NCBI GenBank assembly: GCA_017513525.1
Contig: JAFXFC010000017.1
Location: 1 to 63,491, forward strand
Length of the DNA: 63,491 bases
Source: Clostridia bacterium
GTDB taxonomy: Bacteria > Bacillota > Clostridia > Oscillospirales > Acutalibacteraceae
Direction: 5' to 3'
A program made the position numbers and the translations under genes. A model generated the notes under the pieces. That model searched no databases. It had not been told where the DNA came from and worked only from the letters and a program-made list of their open reading frames with translations. Shown here in pieces: positions 17,656 to 26,743 of this stretch; the stretch's first letter is position 1, and each line of letters opens with the position of its first letter.

Positions 17656-19575
17656 TTAAATTCTTATATATACACTCATTTCATTCTCGCCGCGGTTTGC
17701 CCATTTATGGTAAGGTATCAGCTTTACAGCAATATCTTCAAATTCCGCATCTTGCCATTCACTGTAAAGTGTTTCACTTTCCTTTTCTCTTAAACCGTCG
17801 GCAAAAATATTATCACCGCAAACGGTAAATTTCGTGTTTTTATGTAATTTTATCATCTGAAGATCTTTTCCGTTATCAATTTCTTCCATGCAATAAACAA
17901 AAGGCCCTCTCGTTACGGCAACCTTATCAAGATTGCCCCTAACCTTATTTGAGCATTTTATCATTTTGACACAAATATCAAATTCCGCATTGATTTCTAT
18001 TCTTTTATCAATATCAAAATAAGCATATCCGTCTCTGATTTCATATTTACGGGAAAAACTGAACTTATTACACCATGAAGGAATTCTCAGCGCAAGAGTA
18101 AAGCTTTTCTTCGGATTGAGAATTATCTTAACTCCTCCGCTGTTAAGATAATCGGATATAATTTCTATATCAGCATTTTCAGTATTGATACGGCTTCCGA
18201 TATATTGGTGAACATAAACTATATCATCATTTTCAGTAAAAGCATATTCCCCTACTGAAGATATAAGCCTTGAGAGATTTGGAGGACAGCATGCACAACC
18301 GAACCATTTCTGACGCACTGTTTTTATATGTCTTTTTCTTGAATCCTTATGAGAAGCCTCGGGGAGAACTTCAAGAGGATTTACATAGAAAAAGCTTTTA
18401 CCGTCAAGTGACATTCCCGATAAAACGGTATTATATAAGGCTCTTTCAACCGCATCGGCAATTTCTGCATCGGGATTCATTTCAAGCATTCTTCTTGCAA
18501 AGAATATAAGCCCTATTGAAGCACAGGTTTCACTGTAGGCAAGGTCATTCGGTAAATCATAATCATATGAGAAGGCTTCTCCGTCTACAGTTGACCCGAT
18601 ACCGCCCGTTATATACATCTTTTTAGTGATGATGTTTTCCATGAGCTTTCGGCAGGCTATGTAAAGCTCTTCATCTTTACAGTATTTTGCAATATCCGCC
18701 ATACCGCTGTAAAGATAAACTCCTCTTACTGCGTGGCCTACAGCTTCAAATTGAAGCTTTGGCTGACAGTGTGCCTGATTATAGTGATAATTGTCATTTA
18801 CTGTTTCTCTTCCGAGAACAATGTCATAGTAATAAGGCTTTTTGCCTCTTTCATCTATAAAAAAGCGTGCGGTTTCAAGATATTTTGCATTTTCTGTCAC
18901 TTCATATAGCTTTACGAGTGCCATTTCTGCTATTTCGTGACCGGGATAGCCTTTTATTTTTTCACTTCCAAATGTATCACAGATTAAATCTGCAAATCTG
19001 CAGGCGGTGTCTAAAAGCTTTCTTTTTCGGGTTGCGTTATAATAGCCGACGGCAGCTTCGGCTAAATGTCCGAAGCAATAAAGCTCATGCCAATCTTTTA
19101 AGTTTGAAAAAACAGCCTCTCGGTCATTTATAATAAAAAGTGTATCAAGATAACCGTTCGGGAGCTGAGCATTACAAACAATATTTATTATATCATCGGC
19201 TTTATTTTCAAGGTCTTTATCGGGATGATTTATAAGTGAAAAGCCCACGGCTTCTATCCATTTATAAACATCGCTGTCCTGAAATACCCAGCCGTGAAAG
19301 GCACCCTGCGGTGCGTTTTCTTCGGTATAATACCATTTATCGGTAGGGAAAACGGGGACCTCTTCACCGTTTTTAAGCTTTTTTACTATCTCCCCTGCTT
19401 TAATAAAATTTTCTATTGAGTAGCTTTTTTCTGCACCTATGACCCTGTCATGCAGTGCTTCATACTGATAGGGTATGACTTCCTTTCTTACAAGCTCCAT
19501 TTTGCTCTTCCAGAAAGAATCGGTAATTTCTATACGGGATGAATTTATATGCCTTGAAAAAGTGCTTATATCCAT
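17656..19575 (-). CDS. GH127-family glycosidase (beta-L-arabinofuranosidase type)
   Basis: A 639-aa (alpha/alpha)6-barrel glycosidase like Bifidobacterium HypBA1. The Zn-cysteine site is visible: E349 and C351 in YSETCAS and CC at 429-430 in GCACCPPN; E333 in DGEAF matches the acid/base position. HypBA1 cleaves terminal beta-L-arabinofuranose, though related families act on other sugars. There is no signal peptide, so cytosolic. Second gene of the operon, 54 nt after the sulfatase. Confidence 0.88.
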   Translation of the reverse strand: MDISTFSRHINSSRIEITDSFWKSKMELVRKEVIPYQYEALHDRVIGAEKSYSIENFIKAGEIVKKLKNGEEVPVFPTDKWYYTEENAPQGAFHGWVFQDSDVYKWIEAVGFSLINHPDKDLENKADDIINIVCNAQLPNGYLDTLFIINDREAVFSNLKDWHELYCFGHLAEAAVGYYNATRKRKLLDTACRFADLICDTFGSEKIKGYPGHEIAEMALVKLYEVTENAKYLETARFFIDERGKKPYYYDIVLGRETVNDNYHYNQAHCQPKLQFEAVGHAVRGVYLYSGMADIAKYCKDEELYIACRKLMENIITKKMYITGGIGSTVDGEAFSYDYDLPNDLAYSETCASIGLIFFARRMLEMNPDAEIADAVERALYNTVLSGMSLDGKSFFYVNPLEVLPEASHKDSRKRHIKTVRQKWFGCACCPPNLSRLISSVGEYAFTENDDIVYVHQYIGSRINTENADIEIISDYLNSGGVKIILNPKKSFTLALRIPSWCNKFSFSRKYEIRDGYAYFDIDKRIEINAEFDICVKMIKCSNKVRGNLDKVAVTRGPFVYCMEEIDNGKDLQMIKLHKNTKFTVCGDNIFADGLREKESETLYSEWQDAEFEDIAVKLIPYHKWANRGENEMSVYIRI

Positions 19576-19629
19576 ATTTTTGAGCCTTTCACTAAAATCA
19601 CCGTTTTTATATCACAGTGATTTTTTTCA

Positions 19630-20961
19630 TTATGTAAGATTAATATAGTTTTTCTGGAATTTATTCTCCCAGTTTTCTTCTATTCCCTTTCGCCAGTTAA
19701 GAGCGGCAGCTTTCAGTTCTTCACATATTTCGGGAAGAACGTCTGAGAGATTATTTTTTTCTGCGGGGTCGGCTTCAAGGTCTGAGAGAAATACCTCTGC
19801 TCTCGAAGGCTCTCCCTCTACTAACTGACCGTTAAGCACAAGCTTATATTTTCCTTTTCTGACGGCTGTCTGCCCTTCCATTTCCCAGAAAAGATATTCG
19901 TGTAAAGCATCATCTTTATTTTCAATTAAAGGTATAAGGCTCTTTCCGTCAAGAGTATATTCCGAAATGTCTCCGCCGCAGGCTTCAAGGATAGTCGGGA
20001 AAATATCTGCAGCTATATGAGGAGTGTCTACAACCTTTCTCTCTATTTTCTTGGGCCAGCTGAGAATTGCAGGTATTCTTATACCGCCTTCAAAAAGGCT
20101 GAATTTGTGTCCTGAGAATATTCCTGTAGTTCCGCCGTAATAAGGGTCTTCGGTGCCGTCAAGCCAGTTTCTTGATTCCCTTGACGGTCCGTTATCGCTT
20201 TGAAAATATATTATTGTGTTGTCTGTAAGGCCTTGTCTTTCAAGCTCGTTTCGTATCTCTCCCACACCGTCATCAACAGCACTTATCATTGCCGCCATTA
20301 CCCGTCTGTCCCACGGAAGATGTGAAAAGCGGTTCATATATTTTTCGGGAGCGTGCATGGGGTAATGCGGCGCATTATATGCGACATAAAGCATAAAAGG
20401 CTCGTCCTTGTGACGGCGGATAAACTCGACACTCTTATCTGTTATACGCTCGGTCATATACTTTCCGTTATCATACACTTCTTCATCATTTTCCCAGAGA
20501 TCATGTGTAGGATCGGTATTTCCGTCTGCCATGCCCCAATAAAAAATATGAGAATAATAGTCAACACAGCCTGCGAGAAAGCCCGAAAACTCGTCAAAGC
20601 CGTTAGCAGAGGGTCTGCACTCACTCTTTAAGCCTAAATGCCATTTGCCCGAAATGCCCGTTTTATAGCCGAGCTTTTTAAGCGCTGTCGCAATGGTAGG
20701 GACTTCGGAGGTCAGTCCCGATGCTCTTCTGTGACCGGCAAGAATAGCTCTGACACCGGCATTTCCGGGGTATCTTCCCGTAAGAAGTGAGGCCCTTGAG
20801 GGAGAGCACACAGGCGAACCCGAATACATTGAAGAAAAGCGGATACCGTTTTCCGCTAAAGCATCTATATTGGGAGTTCTGAAATCAGCAGCACCCATAC
20901 AACTGAGATCCCCATATCCCTGATCATCGGTCATTATTATAATAACATTAGGTTTATTCAT
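19630..20961 (-). CDS. type S1 sulfatase
   Basis: A 443-aa sulfatase that removes sulfate esters. It has N-terminal metal ligands TDDQG, the formylglycine signature CSPSRASLLTGR with C52 as the residue to be converted, GKWHLG and the FQSDNG metal motif. No signal peptide is seen. Conversion of the cysteine in anaerobes needs the radical-SAM maturase anSME; none lies in this window. AAGGAG precedes the ATG. First gene of the minus operon, implying that the target glycan is sulfated. Confidence 0.92.
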   Translation of the reverse strand: MNKPNVIIIMTDDQGYGDLSCMGAADFRTPNIDALAENGIRFSSMYSGSPVCSPSRASLLTGRYPGNAGVRAILAGHRRASGLTSEVPTIATALKKLGYKTGISGKWHLGLKSECRPSANGFDEFSGFLAGCVDYYSHIFYWGMADGNTDPTHDLWENDEEVYDNGKYMTERITDKSVEFIRRHKDEPFMLYVAYNAPHYPMHAPEKYMNRFSHLPWDRRVMAAMISAVDDGVGEIRNELERQGLTDNTIIYFQSDNGPSRESRNWLDGTEDPYYGGTTGIFSGHKFSLFEGGIRIPAILSWPKKIERKVVDTPHIAADIFPTILEACGGDISEYTLDGKSLIPLIENKDDALHEYLFWEMEGQTAVRKGKYKLVLNGQLVEGEPSRAEVFLSDLEADPAEKNNLSDVLPEICEELKAAALNWRKGIEENWENKFQKNYINLT

Positions 20962-20990
20962 ATATTTTTACTCCTTATATTTTCAACTAA

Positions 20991-21019
20991 ATCATATAAT
21001 AACACATAAAAAATGTCAA
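20991..21019 (-). promoter_or_regulatory. promoter of the sulfatase operon
   Basis: On the minus strand TTGACA (21019-21014), 17-bp spacer and TATGAT (20996-20991), about 30 bp before the start codon. Confidence 0.72.
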
Positions 21020-21022
21020 TGA

Positions 21023-21067
21023 GGTGTCACTTTTGCATTTAAGTGCTGCACTTTTGAAGCTGACACC
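21023..21067. promoter_or_regulatory. probable operator between the divergent promoters
   Basis: Between the two facing -35 boxes lie two copies of CACTTTTG (21028-21035 and 21049-21056), exactly 21 bp apart, nested in an inverted repeat GGTGTCA...TGACACC (21023-21029, 21061-21067). Direct half-sites two helical turns apart are characteristic of AraC-family activators, but no such regulator gene lies in the window. Confidence 0.55.
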
Positions 21068-21075
21068 GAAAAAGA

Positions 21076-21104
21076 TTGACAGTCTTTCATTATATTGCTA
21101 AAAT
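21076..21104 (+). promoter_or_regulatory. promoter of the GH42-like gene and its leader
   Basis: TTGACA (21076-21081), 17-bp spacer, TAAAAT (21099-21104). The start codon of the first large gene is about 155 nt downstream, leaving a long leader. Confidence 0.75.
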
Positions 21105-21130
21105 AAAAGAAAAAAAGGCAGGTGGACAGA

Positions 21131-21187
21131 ATGACAATGAAGAATATAACAAATTACCGAAGTGCCGTTTTGTCCGTTTGTGATTGA
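21131..21187 (+). CDS. candidate leader peptide (18 aa)
   Basis: A short frame MTMKNITNYRSAVLSVCD with an AGGTGG ribosome site 6 nt upstream of its ATG. It begins about 20 nt after the expected transcription start and ends 23 nt before a terminator-like hairpin. Such an arrangement is that of translational attenuation or ribosome-stalling leaders. No run of one amino acid is present, so the signal, if any, is not obvious. Confidence 0.4.
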   Translation: MTMKNITNYRSAVLSVCD

Positions 21188-21210
21188 TATAATATCTTTC
21201 TGAATCAACA

Positions 21211-21246
21211 AGGCATCTTCGGCTCCGAAGATGTCTTTATTGTTTT
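21211..21246 (+). terminator. attenuator-like hairpin in the leader
   Basis: AGGCATCTTCG pairs with CGAAGATGTCT around loop GCTC, followed by TTATTGTTTT. It sits inside the transcript, 20 nt before the start of the GH42-like gene, so it would stop transcription unless bypassed. Confidence 0.6.
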
Positions 21247-21266
21247 AAGTGAATGAGGTAAAAAAC

Positions 21267-23066
21267 ATGCTGAAAACTCTTATTAAATTCAAAAACGGCA
21301 AGCCTTTTATATCCATTGACGGAGAGCTTCAATATCCTCTTGCATACACCTCATATTTTGAAGAGTGCGGTGAATACTCCGATTTTATTAAAAGCGGATA
21401 TAAGATGTTTTTCATCAATGTTTCATTTACTGATCTACCCATAAACAATGTCACGGGGTTTACTCCGTTCTTGACGGGTGTATTTGAGGGTAAGGAGCCC
21501 CAATATACTGAATTCGATAATACGGTTAACAGAATTCTTTCACGATGCCCCGATGCTTTGATTTTCCCGAGAATCAATATTGCAATGCCGCGAAAATGGA
21601 TAGAAAATAACACTTTTGAATGCGTAAAAACACCCACGGGAATGAGAGAATCACTTTGTTCGGAAAAATTCCTTCATGACGGAGCAGAGCTTCTGAAAAC
21701 TCTCGTTTTACATATCCGTTCTTCCGATTATAAGGACCGCATAGCAGGATATCAGCTTTGCGGCGGTACTACGCAGGAATGGATGCACCACGACCTTTTC
21801 GGTTCGTTTTCCGATATGGGACTTAAAAAATTCAGGACATGGATGCTTGAAAATTACGGAATAGAAAATGCTGCTATCCCGTCAAGAGAACTTTTTACAA
21901 AAGGAATTGTAAATGAAACAACTCGCCGTTATGCTGAATTCAGTAATAAAGTGGTTGCAGCTGCAATAAACCATTTTGCAAAGGTGCTTAAAGAATTTAT
22001 AAATAATGAGCAGATTGTCGGTGCTTTCTATGGATACAGTGCTTTTGTCGGCAACACTCTTTTCGGTCTTCACGGACTGCATCACATTATCGATTCACCT
22101 TATATTGACTTCTTTTCTTCCCCGTGTGCTTATGACAATACTCGACAGCTCGGTGTTGACTGGGGTGATATGATTCCCGTTGATTCACTTAAATTGCACG
22201 GAAAATTGGCATTTATTGAGTGTGATATAAGAACACATCTTACCCGAAGAATGCAGGATTCCCGTCCGGGACAATACCCCGATGATGCATACGCACTCAG
22301 GGATGCAAACGGTAATAAAACGGTATGGTGCGGCCCCGAAACACTCGATTTGTCACTTTCTGCCCTCAGAAAAGCATTCACTCATCAGCTCACAAAATCA
22401 TCAGCCGTCTGGTGGTTTGATATGTGGGGCGGCTGGTATCACGACGATAAAATAATGGATGAAATCAAATTAATGAAAGCGATTGCAGATTGTTCAGTTA
22501 ATAAAAACAGTGCAGATTATCCTGATTCTCAGGTCGTTTTGTTTGTTGATGAAAAAGCTTATGCAAATATTCCTTACAGTAATTCTCTTGACCGTACCGT
22601 AAGCGATACAAGGGTGGCAATGGGTAATACGGGAATACCGTTTGATATTTTTATGATTGAGGATTTCAGCGATGTCATAAACAGATACAAAGCAGCCATA
22701 TTCACTTCGCCCATACCTTCCGACAGCGGAAATAAAGCTATTAAGATGTGTAAAGAAATGAATTTACCGTATATAACAATAACTGAAGAAAAAACTTCCT
22801 TCAGCACGGATGAACTGCGGCAATTCCTTATGCAGTACGGTATTCATTGTTATAATGCTGACGGAAATGTTGTTTATTGCGGAAAAGGTTTTGTTGGTAT
22901 TCATGCTGTAAATGACGGTGAAATCACTATAAGTCTTCCTAAAAAATACAAATTAAAACCCTTGCTCGGTGAAATCTCACCCGAATGTGAAACCGATAAG
23001 CTTTTACTTAACATGAAAAAATATGACACGGCAGTTTTTGAGTTAATAAAAGGTCAAATGTATTAA
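21267..23066 (+). CDS. GH42-like glycoside hydrolase (beta-galactosidase fold)
   Basis: A 599-aa protein with an (alpha/beta)8 glycosidase layout: PLAYTSYFEE near the start, GGTTQEWMH with a candidate acid/base glutamate (about residue 170), FIECDIRTHLTR with a candidate nucleophile (about residue 320), then a flavodoxin-like trimerisation-type domain (from about 415, VVLFVDEKAYANI). It is related to clan A beta-galactosidases, but the exact family is not certain. No signal peptide. The ATG at 21267 has GAGG 8 nt upstream; an in-frame GTG 18 nt earlier lacks a site. Confidence 0.72.
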   Translation: MLKTLIKFKNGKPFISIDGELQYPLAYTSYFEECGEYSDFIKSGYKMFFINVSFTDLPINNVTGFTPFLTGVFEGKEPQYTEFDNTVNRILSRCPDALIFPRINIAMPRKWIENNTFECVKTPTGMRESLCSEKFLHDGAELLKTLVLHIRSSDYKDRIAGYQLCGGTTQEWMHHDLFGSFSDMGLKKFRTWMLENYGIENAAIPSRELFTKGIVNETTRRYAEFSNKVVAAAINHFAKVLKEFINNEQIVGAFYGYSAFVGNTLFGLHGLHHIIDSPYIDFFSSPCAYDNTRQLGVDWGDMIPVDSLKLHGKLAFIECDIRTHLTRRMQDSRPGQYPDDAYALRDANGNKTVWCGPETLDLSLSALRKAFTHQLTKSSAVWWFDMWGGWYHDDKIMDEIKLMKAIADCSVNKNSADYPDSQVVLFVDEKAYANIPYSNSLDRTVSDTRVAMGNTGIPFDIFMIEDFSDVINRYKAAIFTSPIPSDSGNKAIKMCKEMNLPYITITEEKTSFSTDELRQFLMQYGIHCYNADGNVVYCGKGFVGIHAVNDGEITISLPKKYKLKPLLGEISPECETDKLLLNMKKYDTAVFELIKGQMY

Positions 23067-23086
23067 TAATATACAAGGTGTACTTT

Positions 23087-24427
23087 ATGCAGATAATTAA
23101 TACTTGCAATAAAATCAAAACACTTTTTCCTCACGGATTTGATAGAACTGTGTGGCGCAAATATGCAGAAAAAATATCAAAAGAACTGCCATCAAAATGT
23201 GAAAATGATGCAAAGAGCTATGATTTTAATAACGCTGTTCTTCCTGTTCTTGAAGCTGCATTGAATACAAATAAGATTGATTTTGTCAGTAAGAATTTTC
23301 AGATAGTTGTTGATACTCTAAACGCAAATCTTTCAAAGCTTTTTGACGAAGAACCTGATATAAATATTATTCTCTATTTAGGTCTTTGTAACGGTGCCGG
23401 ATGGGCAACAACGCTTGACGGTAAAAATACAGTTTTGTTAGGTGTAGAAAAAATTATCGAGCTTAACTGGGGCGACGAAACAAATATGCGTGCCTTGATT
23501 CTGCACGAAATCGGTCATTTATGGCACAAGCTGAACGGCAAGTTATATATCCCTGATTTTACAAAGCGAAGAAAAGCTATTCAGCAGCTTTATCAGGAAG
23601 GTGTTGCTATGTTTTGTGAGCATATCCTTTGCGATGACAATGATTTTTATCATCAAGATAAAGAGGGTTGGCTTGATTGGTGCTATAAAAACGAGAACGA
23701 AATAAAAAGAGAATATCTCCGTCGTCTTGATAAAAAAGAAAGTGTTCAGGACTTCTTCGGCGATTGGTGTTCATATAACGGACATTCGGATGTCGGTTAT
23801 TTCCTCGGTTGTCGGTTTGTTGAACATCTTATGCAAACTTATTCTCTGAAAAAAATCGCAAATATGAAATACAGGACTCTTAACAAAGAGTATAAAAAGT
23901 TCACTGAACATATCTTTTTATGCAACAATCTCCATTACAGTTTGCCCGAATTCATAATTGAACAGGTGACACTAAAAAATTTCATCAAATATGAAAATAT
24001 TTTTTATTCAAATAAAGAATATTATATGATTACGGATGGACATCCTGCAGCAAAACAAGATTGTGTTGATACAATTGAACATGCTAAAAATTATCCTTCG
24101 GGAATGTGTTACTGTCTTGGCTTTTCAAAGGAACAACAACCGGTAGCTTTTTTGTCTTTGCTTGAGGGCTATCCTGAATCAACAACATTATATGTGGGAC
24201 TGTTCTTAATAGACAAAAGATTTCAAAAGAATTCTATTGGTACAAAGATTATGAATGCCGTAATTGATGACACTTTTTCTTCAGGTTACACATCAATAAA
24301 ACTTTCCGTTCAAGATAACAATGTCAGCGGATATCCGTTTTGGAAAAAACTCGGGTTTAAAGCCGTGAAAAGAACCTCATGTGATGGCTTCTATAATATT
24401 TCCATGGAATTAAAGCGTGATAACTAA
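23087..24427 (+). CDS. metalloprotease-GNAT acetyltransferase fusion
   Basis: A 446-aa two-domain protein. The N-terminal part has the zinc motif HEIGH at residues 140-144 and a downstream EGVAMFCEH that can supply the third ligand (E171), as in gluzincin peptidases. The last ~140 residues form a GNAT acyltransferase (VGLFLIDKRFQKNSIGTKIM acetyl-CoA loop, SVQDNNVSGYPFWKKLGFK). Start at 23087 follows AAGGTG by 6 nt. Proline codons are mostly CCT/CCA, unlike the CCC-rich neighbours. Function unknown. Confidence 0.72.
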   Translation: MQIINTCNKIKTLFPHGFDRTVWRKYAEKISKELPSKCENDAKSYDFNNAVLPVLEAALNTNKIDFVSKNFQIVVDTLNANLSKLFDEEPDINIILYLGLCNGAGWATTLDGKNTVLLGVEKIIELNWGDETNMRALILHEIGHLWHKLNGKLYIPDFTKRRKAIQQLYQEGVAMFCEHILCDDNDFYHQDKEGWLDWCYKNENEIKREYLRRLDKKESVQDFFGDWCSYNGHSDVGYFLGCRFVEHLMQTYSLKKIANMKYRTLNKEYKKFTEHIFLCNNLHYSLPEFIIEQVTLKNFIKYENIFYSNKEYYMITDGHPAAKQDCVDTIEHAKNYPSGMCYCLGFSKEQQPVAFLSLLEGYPESTTLYVGLFLIDKRFQKNSIGTKIMNAVIDDTFSSGYTSIKLSVQDNNVSGYPFWKKLGFKAVKRTSCDGFYNISMELKRDN

Positions 24428-24451
24428 ACAAAATTTTGCGAGGTGATTATA

Positions 24452-25246
24452 ATGGCATTAGAGGTTATGAGTTTTGGTATGCCCACCTTAATTGAAACAA
24501 GCACTTTCCCTGAGTGTGCGAAGCTGTGTGCGGAATTAGGACTTGATTTTATTGAACTTAATATGAATATGCCTCAATATCAGCTCCAAAAAATTGATGC
24601 GGATTATTTCAGAAGCATTGCAGAAAAACATGGTATTTACTATACAATTCATCTTGATGAAAATCTGAATGTTTGTGATTTCAATTCGTATGTCGCAGAG
24701 GCTTACAGAAAGACTGTTGCAGATACCATAGAAATTGCAAAACAACTTAATATTAAGGTTTTGAATATGCATATGGCAAAGGGTGTATATTTCACCTTAC
24801 CCGACAGAAAAGTGCTTCTTTTCTCGGAGTATAAAGAGCAGTATCTTAAAAGTATTGCTGATTTCAGAGATATGTGCGAAATTGCTATCGGGGAAAATGA
24901 TATTAAAATCTGCATTGAGAACTGCGACGGATATGAAGACTTCCAAAAAGAAGCTATTGAATTGCTTTTGAAAAGCAAAGTATTTGCTTTGACTTTTGAT
25001 GTAGGGCATAATCACGGTGCAGGCGGAACAGATGAAAAATTTATTCTGAAACACAAAGACCGCCTGAAACATATTCATTTACACGATGCACAAGACAGTA
25101 AAAATCACCTTGCACTCGGTATAGGTGAAATGGATATTGAAAAATATTTGAGTCTTGCAAAAGAGCTAAACTGCCGAGTAGTTTTAGAAACAAAAACTAT
25201 TGACGGATTAAAGCAATCTATGGAGTGGATAAAGAAAAATGCTTGA
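24452..25246 (+). CDS. sugar phosphate isomerase/epimerase (AP endonuclease 2 fold)
   Basis: A 264-aa TIM barrel of the xylose-isomerase-like superfamily: LGLDFIELNMN, YTIHLDENLN, MHMAKG, CIENCDG, FDVGHNHGAGG and HIHLHDAQ supply the expected metal ligands. The family includes sugar isomerases, epimerases and inosose dehydratases. It starts 24 nt after the previous stop with GCGAGGTGA upstream, and its end overlaps the next gene by 8 nt, tying it to the two GNAT fusions on either side. Confidence 0.75.
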   Translation: MALEVMSFGMPTLIETSTFPECAKLCAELGLDFIELNMNMPQYQLQKIDADYFRSIAEKHGIYYTIHLDENLNVCDFNSYVAEAYRKTVADTIEIAKQLNIKVLNMHMAKGVYFTLPDRKVLLFSEYKEQYLKSIADFRDMCEIAIGENDIKICIENCDGYEDFQKEAIELLLKSKVFALTFDVGHNHGAGGTDEKFILKHKDRLKHIHLHDAQDSKNHLALGIGEMDIEKYLSLAKELNCRVVLETKTIDGLKQSMEWIKKNA

Positions 25247-26642
25247 TTTTATAACAAAGGAACCAATAAACAAGGGCTGGTCTTGTGACAAGAAATACTG
25301 TGTCACAACTGCTGACGGGACAAAATATCTTTTGCGAGTTACACCGTATGACAAAAGCTCAAACCGTGAGAATATGTTCCGTATGCAGCAAGAGGTTGCA
25401 AAGCTGGGTATTCCTATGTGTAAGCCTGTTGATTTCGGTAAGTGCGACGAAGGTGTTTATACTTTGCAGACTTGGATTGACGGCAAGGATGCAGAGGATG
25501 TCATTCCGACACTTACTGATTCAGAGCAATATACATTTGGCCTTGAAGCAGGTAGAATTTTAAAGAAAATTCATTCAATCCCTGCACCCCCTGACCAACC
25601 CGATTGGGAAATCCGTTTTAATAAGAAAATGGACAGGAAAATACAGATGTATAATGACTGTCCCATAAAATTCCAAGGTGCAGAATACATCATTGATTAC
25701 ATAGAAGCTAACCGACATTTACTTAAAAACAGACCGCAAACTTATCAGCACGGTGATTATCATATCGGCAATATGATGATTGAAAACGGCAAAATCGTAA
25801 TTATAGATTTTGACCGTTATGATTTTGGTGACCCGTGGGAAGAATTTAACCGAATTGTATGGTGTGCTTCTGCTCCGCTTTTTGCTTCAGGTATTGTTAA
25901 CGGCTATTTTGATGATAATGTGCCAACGGATTTTTGGAAACTCCTTGCACTTTATATCAGCAGCAATATGCTTTCGTCAATTCCGTGGGCAATTCCTTTT
26001 GGTGACGGTGAAATTCAAACAATGCTGAATCAAGCAAAGGATGTTCTTGACTGGTATGACAATATGCAAAATCCCGTGCCAAGTTGGTATTTCAATGAGT
26101 ATTGCTTTCAGATTAATAATAAAAAAATAGCAGCTTTTGAAAACATAAGTTTTTCTTATCTCGATAAAGCAAATTTTGATAGTGCCGCAAATACGCTATT
26201 TAACATTTTAGCCGACAATATGGAGAAAATTGCCCCCACGGGTAATGCGAGAGAGGAAGACTATAAATGCTGGAATGAAGCAGTAAAAGAGGGACTCAAA
26301 AGAGCTGAGAGGCAAATCATCCTTATAAAAGATAACGAAAATATTATAGGTTATTTTCAGTATTATACCAATGCAGATACATTCCTTATGGAAGAAATTC
26401 AGATTAAAGCCGAATATCATGGTAAAAACATTTTCAGAAATTTATATAGCTTCATAATCGCAAATATAAGAAATGATTTAACTTTTGTTGAGGCATATGC
26501 CAATATTCAAAATCTCAAATCAATAGGCATCTTGGAGCACTTAGGACTTTCAAAGGTGGGAATGAATAAAAACGGAAGCAGTTTTCATTTTAAAGGAAAT
26601 TACAGTGATTTAATAAAATGGCATGAAAGTAATGGAATCTGA
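25239..26642 (+). CDS. APH-type kinase fused to GNAT acetyltransferase
   Basis: A 467-aa fusion. Residues 1-300 resemble aminoglycoside/choline phosphotransferases: HGDYHIGN at 171-178 (Brenner motif, catalytic D173) and IDFDR at 189-193 (metal site). Residues from about 305 look like a GNAT domain (IQIKAEYHGKNIFRNLYSFI, then NIQNLKSIGILEHLGLSKVG). Linked kinase and acetyltransferase activities recall bifunctional aminoglycoside-modifying enzymes, but similarity at that level cannot be claimed. Overlaps the isomerase gene by 8 nt. Confidence 0.75.
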   Translation: MLDFITKEPINKGWSCDKKYCVTTADGTKYLLRVTPYDKSSNRENMFRMQQEVAKLGIPMCKPVDFGKCDEGVYTLQTWIDGKDAEDVIPTLTDSEQYTFGLEAGRILKKIHSIPAPPDQPDWEIRFNKKMDRKIQMYNDCPIKFQGAEYIIDYIEANRHLLKNRPQTYQHGDYHIGNMMIENGKIVIIDFDRYDFGDPWEEFNRIVWCASAPLFASGIVNGYFDDNVPTDFWKLLALYISSNMLSSIPWAIPFGDGEIQTMLNQAKDVLDWYDNMQNPVPSWYFNEYCFQINNKKIAAFENISFSYLDKANFDSAANTLFNILADNMEKIAPTGNAREEDYKCWNEAVKEGLKRAERQIILIKDNENIIGYFQYYTNADTFLMEEIQIKAEYHGKNIFRNLYSFIIANIRNDLTFVEAYANIQNLKSIGILEHLGLSKVGMNKNGSSFHFKGNYSDLIKWHESNGI

Positions 26643-26681
26643 GGGTAAAATTTCAGCCTTGAAACATAGGCACTTTGATGA

Positions 26682-26710
26682 TTGACACATATTTTTGAGG
26701 GTGGTAAAAT
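26682..26710 (+). promoter_or_regulatory. promoter of the secreted phosphoesterase
   Basis: TTGACA (26682-26687), 17-bp spacer, TAAAAT (26705-26710), about 33 bp before the ATG. Confidence 0.75.
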
Positions 26711-26743
26711 ATAGGGGTAAACTAAAAGGAAGAAGGAAATTTT

